Source: Candidatus Nitrosotalea okcheonensis (GTDB lineage Archaea > Thermoproteota > Nitrososphaeria > Nitrososphaerales > Nitrosopumilaceae). Taken from it: a stretch of 64,000 bases of DNA. A program made the translations under genes and the position numbers. Positions 60,033-64,000 of this stretch are shown here, piece by piece. Each line of letters starts with the position of its first letter. Positions within the stretch are counted from its first letter, which is position 1. The stretch spans positions 1,876,451-1,940,450 of the forward strand of contig NZ_LT841358.1 of the NCBI RefSeq assembly GCF_900177045.1, in the 5' to 3' direction. The notes below the pieces were generated by a model that saw only the letters and a program-made list of their open reading frames with translations, made no database searches and had not been told where the DNA came from.

Positions 60033-61913
60033 TTAAAAAATGGACGGAAGATATGGGGAAATCAAAATGGCAATGATTACTATGATTGCTGTAATTGCCA
60101 CATTTTTTGTATCCTTGAGGGTAAACATGCTGATCTTGGTAAAGACAAATCCCATGGCCAGTGATGATATCACTATTACAATGTTGATGGCATCTACAAA
60201 CTCTGGTGTTATGGCAAATGCACCACCTACTCCCAAATTGCTAAAAAATGACAAGTTCGAACTCATCTTTGTTAGCAATGAGATAGACGTCTTTGACACA
60301 AAAACCATGATGATTGGACCAATGTACACTAGCAACATTTGCATACGTAATGCAGACATTGTTGATTTTTTTGTAGTGGTAACATCTGACACAAATCTGG
60401 TCAGGTGTTCAAGAGTCAATGGTGTTCCCCCTCCAGTGTCTGCAAGTTTTCCTAAAATAAATAACACTAGTTTGGTTATCCATGACTTGTCTTCTATGCC
60501 AGCAATGCCAGATAGTGTTGCGCCAGATTTTAACTGCGAATAAATCATTCCAAACAATTCATTAAAATATTTATTATATTTTCGCGTTCCATACAGTCTG
60601 TATAGCGATATTGTCATATCATATCCTATCTTTCTATACTCTGTTACATCTCGGAGAAATTCAGGTAATGCATTTTCAATATTTTTGATTCGCAAAAATT
60701 GCGGTGTTGTGTTAAACATGTTTGCCAATGCAAACCCCAGCACACTTGATGTGATTACAAGCCAGGGTGCTTGGCGCAGAGCTGACATGGCAATTGCAAT
60801 TATTATAGCAACCACAAAGGCAAGATTTCCAATTGTTATCTTGTTCAAATTTCTTGGCTGTGCAGAATCTATCATGACAATTAATCCCATACTCATCATG
60901 GGAATTCCTATTACGCCTACAAGCAAGAGAAGTGTAACAGATCCCCCCGGTAAAAGAAATGAAGTTGCAATCAAAAATGTAGGCATTATCAAAAGTATTA
61001 TCAACAATATCTCGCCAAAGGTTGTTGCAGTTCCCAAGTATCTCTTGAGATCTTCTTTTAGGGATTCAAAGAAGGATTCAGCTTCTCTCTCAATTAGATT
61101 TGTAAGATCTCCACCTGTCTGTGCCGTTGCTACATAACTCAAAAGAAATGACTGAAATGCCCTGTTTGGGTGATGCAGTGCTATATCATTGAGGGCCTCA
61201 AAGATGTCCATCGCAAACATGGTGACATTACGATAAGCCATCTTGGCATCAGTTTCTATAATCTCAAACAGCCCATTGTCTATGATTTCAACTAGCGAGT
61301 CATACAGCGTTTTTTCTACACTTTGCATTATTGATGCATATTTTGTAAAATATGCCAGTTCGTGGTTGATTGCCGTCTCACGTTTTGATTTGGCAAGTCC
61401 GAGTGCCATTCTTGGATAAAACATGATTCCCATTGGTAGTATGATGAGGACAAAAAATAATGGAGTTACCAGGATTCCTAATGCAATGGCAACTGGAAGT
61501 ATGATGATAACAAACAAGACAGAAAATGACATGCTCTTTTTTATCATGTTAAGCGAGTTTGCAGGCTTGCCTGACATCCGAATCTCGCTTTCAATCTGAC
61601 TGCCAAGTTTTTTCTGTAATTTTTGAAATATTGGTATATCAAGTATTGGTTTTGAGATAAAAATTGGTAGGTTGATTGACAAAGGAATTATTCTGGCAGA
61701 TGGTTTTTTTGTATTTGGTGTGTTTAATTTTTGAAACAAATGGAATTTATAAAATTTCTCAACGAGTTTTTTCCAATCAAACTTTTTTGATGTACGTTTT
61801 ACTAAAATGATTAGCAACCCTGCTGTTGAAATCCCAAAGACGGCCAGATTATTGAACGCCAATGATAGCCAGATTATTGCAACAAGGGCAACTATTACAT
61901 GATTATAATTCAC
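60033..61913 (-). CDS. TadC/GspF/ArlJ-like pilus assembly platform protein
   Basis: A 626-residue membrane protein with two type II secretion F domains. The first follows helices at about 130-180, with HHPNRAFQSFLLSYVATAQT and GGDLTNLIEREAE; the second, around 450-530, has the matching GGGTPLTLEHLTRFVSDVTT. About nine helices in all. Such proteins convert ATPase motion to pilin assembly; the ATPase itself is not in the window. N-terminal helices at residues 5-35 are an archaeal feature. Confidence 0.82.
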   Translation of the reverse strand: MNYNHVIVALVAIIWLSLAFNNLAVFGISTAGLLIILVKRTSKKFDWKKLVEKFYKFHLFQKLNTPNTKKPSARIIPLSINLPIFISKPILDIPIFQKLQKKLGSQIESEIRMSGKPANSLNMIKKSMSFSVLFVIIILPVAIALGILVTPLFFVLIILPMGIMFYPRMALGLAKSKRETAINHELAYFTKYASIMQSVEKTLYDSLVEIIDNGLFEIIETDAKMAYRNVTMFAMDIFEALNDIALHHPNRAFQSFLLSYVATAQTGGDLTNLIEREAESFFESLKEDLKRYLGTATTFGEILLIILLIMPTFLIATSFLLPGGSVTLLLLVGVIGIPMMSMGLIVMIDSAQPRNLNKITIGNLAFVVAIIIAIAMSALRQAPWLVITSSVLGFALANMFNTTPQFLRIKNIENALPEFLRDVTEYRKIGYDMTISLYRLYGTRKYNKYFNELFGMIYSQLKSGATLSGIAGIEDKSWITKLVLFILGKLADTGGGTPLTLEHLTRFVSDVTTTKKSTMSALRMQMLLVYIGPIIMVFVSKTSISLLTKMSSNLSFFSNLGVGGAFAITPEFVDAINIVIVISSLAMGFVFTKISMFTLKDTKNVAITAIIVIIAILISPYLPSIF

Positions 61914-61993
61914 ACATTACAACAAGATGTGATTAAAAAGATAAAATCCAAAGGTTCTGGGTTCTGGTTTAAAAACAATATGGCATTTGACCG

Positions 61994-62431
61994 TTGATGT
62001 ATAAGCATCAAAAAAGAAAAGCAATGTCGCAATCAATGGAAATAGCATTGATTATTGGAGTCGTAATTGCTATCGTGGGAGTTGTTGCATTCTCTGTTAC
62101 TGGAGGAGTGCAATCGTTGGTACAACGCACATCAGTCAGTATCTCTCACAGTGAATTTACAAAGACCTTCAATGGGACATACTATCTTACCGTTGATGTC
62201 AAAAACGATGGCAACAAAAAACTGACCAGCTTAACTGCCCAAGTGCAAGATTCTGTACCATATACTCTTGCTCCATTGCCTCTAATACCTGGTCAGACAG
62301 CAAGCTATTCTGGTAAAGTAATTCCAATTCCAGCCAATCCTACATCTGGAACCCAATTACCCTTGATTGTAAAAGCCATATCCGATGATGGGTCGGTGAC
62401 ATCAAAGACCGGATCGTTGTTTGCTCCATAG
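61994..62431 (+). CDS. Type IV pilin-like protein (class III signal)
   Basis: A 145-residue pilin-like protein. The N-terminus KHQKRKAMSQSMEIALIIGV gives a basic stretch, a cleavage site after Ala, Glu at about +5, and one hydrophobic helix (IALIIGVVIAIVGVVAFSV). A beta-sandwich C-terminal domain follows (TYYLTVDVKNDGNKKLTSLT). It is divergent from the platform protein and is the probable substrate of the prepilin peptidase. Confidence 0.75.
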   Translation: MMYKHQKRKAMSQSMEIALIIGVVIAIVGVVAFSVTGGVQSLVQRTSVSISHSEFTKTFNGTYYLTVDVKNDGNKKLTSLTAQVQDSVPYTLAPLPLIPGQTASYSGKVIPIPANPTSGTQLPLIVKAISDDGSVTSKTGSLFAP

Positions 62432-62468
62432 CAAAATCCCTTTTATTTTATTTTTTTTCATGATGTAA

Positions 62469-63125
62469 TTGAGAAACCTGGAGATCCTGTGGTTTGAAGA
62501 TGTAAGTGCATTAAACGAACCAGTACTGTCTTTTCCTATAATTGGGAGAATTTCTATGAGGCAATTTTTCATTTTGGGTCTTGCTTCAATGATATCTTAT
62601 TTGATATTTTCAAGTTCACACAGCATATTTGCTGTAATTCCTGAAGGGATTGGAGCATTCTTGGCGCTAACAAAACCAAAAGTTACCTCATCAGAGCAAA
62701 TGGTAATCTCCATGGTTTTATTTTTCATGGGGAGACATTATGATACTGGAAACAAAAAGAAAAAGGCAAAGAGCAAAAAGTTATCAAGTTCAAGTAAAAA
62801 ACTCGGTCTTGCCGATTCATTAATTGAGGATTCGCAAGAAAATGAGATTAGGACCATCACAGTGTCAGATCTTTCAAGACCGTATAGATTCAAGGTTAAA
62901 CTTGTAGGTCCAACTGGAAAGGTTCTTGCTAACAAGAAATCCAAAGTATATCTTGATGGAACTTACTTGGATGCATTGACTACTGATATCAACGGGGAAT
63001 TGGAAACTATAGTCATACCAAAAACTCAAGGCAAAAAAAACATTACAGTTTGTGTAGATGAACAAGTTGAACCAGTATTTTTAGAAACCATCGAAGTGAA
63101 AATGCACCAAGAAAATCTGGCTTAA
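62469..63125 (+). CDS. PrgI/VirB3-like membrane protein with Ig-like tail
   Basis: A 218-residue protein. The N-terminal SFPIIGRISMRQFFILGLAS and two helices (about 30-85) match the PrgI/VirB3 arrangement. After a Lys/Ser linker, residues 135-210 form a carboxypeptidase-regulatory-like beta domain (KVYLDGTYLDALTTDINGEL). Start TTG 62469. VirB3/PrgI proteins sit at the inner membrane of DNA-transfer systems beside VirB4, which would be expected beyond the window edge. Confidence 0.6.
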   Translation: MRNLEILWFEDVSALNEPVLSFPIIGRISMRQFFILGLASMISYLIFSSSHSIFAVIPEGIGAFLALTKPKVTSSEQMVISMVLFFMGRHYDTGNKKKKAKSKKLSSSSKKLGLADSLIEDSQENEIRTITVSDLSRPYRFKVKLVGPTGKVLANKKSKVYLDGTYLDALTTDINGELETIVIPKTQGKKNITVCVDEQVEPVFLETIEVKMHQENLA

Positions 63126-63181
63126 ATAATTCATTATTTTATGATATCATGTTAGACCACGCCGCTGGCGAAGAAGTAAAC

Positions 63182-63463
63182 ATGAGCAACAAGTATTCAA
63201 AAATGATGATAGCTGCTATTGGAGGTCTTGTACTGATACTGATTGCACCAACATTGCTAAGTTACATAGCTGGTGTCGATATAACATCAGGCAAGGTAAA
63301 TACATCTGATGCCACTGCATTAATTCCACCAGATCTATTGAAACGCACCTTTGGAGCAGGTCAGCTTATCGGAGGTATAATTGCAGCCATAGTTCTTGCC
63401 ATAGGTGGAATCAAGCTAGAGTTAAAAAAAAGATTAGCACCTCGCTTGGATTTGCCCCACTGA
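63182..63463 (+). CDS. Two-TM small membrane protein (VirB2/TrbC-like)
   Basis: A protein of about 93 residues starting MSNKYSKMMIAAIGGLVLIL (ATG 63182; 63149 is an upstream option with a charged leader). Two hydrophobic segments, IAAIGGLVLILIAPTLLSYI and GGIIAAIVLAIGGIKLEL, frame a short loop, like VirB2/TrbC pilins. It ends soon after an A8 tract (63424-63431). The next frame carries more membrane-coding sequence. Confidence 0.6.
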   Translation: MSNKYSKMMIAAIGGLVLILIAPTLLSYIAGVDITSGKVNTSDATALIPPDLLKRTFGAGQLIGGIIAAIVLAIGGIKLELKKRLAPRLDLPH

Positions 63464-63795
63464 TATTACTTGGAGTTGGCATTTCATTTCCTTGGTGGCT
63501 ATCCCTTTCATTTTTCACATTTTGGCTGACATTCTTTTTATTGGATGTCAAAAGCACAGTTGGATTCAACGAATTTATAAAATATGAGACAAATGTAATG
63601 GTACGATTATTTTCTCGTAGATTTACCCCTAAACAATCACTGGTACTTCAAATTCTATTTGAAATTGTCATTATTTTCTCAGGGTCTATTTTTGATCTTA
63701 GACTTGATATGTCACCTGCAGGCATCATTGCTCTGGTTTTTGGGATTACACACATGACGGCATGGCGTTCAAACAAAGAATTTGTTGTTACGTAA
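63433..63795 (+). CDS. Membrane protein without an obvious start codon
   Basis: From 63433 the frame reads ISTSLGFAPLILLGVGISFP, then strongly hydrophobic sequence to LDVKSTVGFNEFIKYE and two more helices, ending at 63795. The first usual start codon is TTG 63541, which would lose the first two hydrophobic segments. The frame lies one base off the preceding gene after an A8 run, so it may be joined to it by slippage or start at a non-standard codon. Confidence 0.55.
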   Translation: MSTSLGFAPLILLGVGISFPWWLSLSFFTFWLTFFLLDVKSTVGFNEFIKYETNVMVRLFSRRFTPKQSLVLQILFEIVIIFSGSIFDLRLDMSPAGIIALVFGITHMTAWRSNKEFVVT

Positions 63796-63925
63796 TTATG
63801 CGTCCAATCAGACTTTTCAATTCTATAAAAGTTTTGGATTTGAATTAATAAGACAAAGAGAAATCAAAACTATCCAAGATTTAGTTTTCTGGTTAAAGAC
63901 TTGTTTATTACAATCATGTCATTAA
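63785..63925 (+). pseudogene. GNAT acetyltransferase C-terminal fragment
   Basis: A 46-codon frame containing ASNQTFQFYKSFGFELIRQR, the typical N...A...FYxxxGFE motif of the GNAT C-terminus, then EIKTIQDLVFWLK. The rest of the acetyltransferase is missing. It overlaps the preceding membrane gene's end. A scrap left by insertion or deletion is the simplest reading. Confidence 0.4.
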
Positions 63926-63934
63926 AACTGCTGT

Positions 63935-64000
63935 ATGGATGTTGTTGGTGATAAGAGGGACTTTAATCCTGTGTATGAAGATCTTTCTGATGGACCAATA
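63935..64000 (+). CDS. Start of a gene cut by the window edge
   Basis: Begins MDVVGDKRDFNPVYEDLSDG and runs off the end with no stop in 22 codons. TTATTAC about 30 bases upstream could be a promoter. Too short to identify; a VirB4-like ATPase would fit the neighbourhood but nothing here shows it. Confidence 0.45.
   Translation, partial: MDVVGDKRDFNPVYEDLSDGPI

Overview
The window reads as a chromosome segment of an ammonia-oxidising-type archaeon of the Nitrososphaerota (Thaumarchaeota), probably a Nitrosopumilales relative. The evidence is an AT-rich sequence, archaeal ribosomal protein and exosome operons, an F420 glutamyl ligase, a short XPF nuclease, TFB-like and actin-like proteins, two exported proteins with PEFG-CTERM tails, and many leaderless genes with a TATA box about 25 bases before the start. 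No rRNA, canonical tRNA or CRISPR array was recognised.

Layout. 1-0.4 kb: broken end of a TnpB-type transposase-associated gene. 0.5-24.3 kb: core chromosome. This holds cofE; two adjacent isopropylmalate/homoaconitate dehydratase pairs of different type; a nucleotidyltransferase; the rps9-rpl13-rpl18e-rpo3 operon; the SBDS-rrp4-rrp41-rrp42-rpl37ae-pcc1-pfdB cluster; XPF; two two-domain rhodaneses around nob1 and nadK; a ferredoxin fusion; a membrane GT2; a coiled-coil protein; msrB; and an uncharacterised winged-helix/AAA pair. 24.3-31.4 kb: accessory island bounded by a 35-base direct repeat. It carries a Met-rich PEFG protein, a ZIP metal transporter behind a DtxR-type operator, a rhodanese, a methyltransferase, three toxin-antitoxin loci (AbiE-like, HicBA with a broken toxin, RelBE-like) and a decayed integrase.

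31.6-48.1 kb: defence and DNA-metabolism island. It contains a two-ATPase histidine kinase with a degenerate receiver, a solitary DNA methyltransferase, Vsr, a cytosine-5 restriction-modification unit with a lone Mrr N-terminal domain, a PEFG protein, a UvrD-like helicase-nuclease, a RusA-like/HNH cassette, and a second (N4-cytosine type) restriction-modification pair. 48.1-56.6 kb: plasmid-like or conjugative-element segment. It contains a TFB-like factor, ParB-like protein, winged-helix protein, actin-like ATPase, small zinc proteins, DUF2958, a SWIM protein, an ArdC-like antirestriction gene cut by an in-frame stop, and AbrB and RHH micro-regulators. 56.6-64.0 kb: envelope machinery with a VirB6/TrbL-like membrane protein, prepilin peptidase, a TadC/GspF-like platform, a type IV pilin-like protein, a PrgI/VirB3-like protein and small two-TM proteins. 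This suggests a pilus/DNA-transfer apparatus continuing past the window edge.

Taken together, the right half looks like layered mobile DNA: a TA island, a defence island, then a segregation-plus-transfer element. The most promising candidates for undescribed biology are the double-ATPase kinase/receiver/methylase locus (31.6-35.6 kb) and the transfer element with its actin-like partition module (48.1-64 kb). Many small genes (35-56 codons) were found by hand-translating the gaps. All functional names come from reading motifs; no database search was run.
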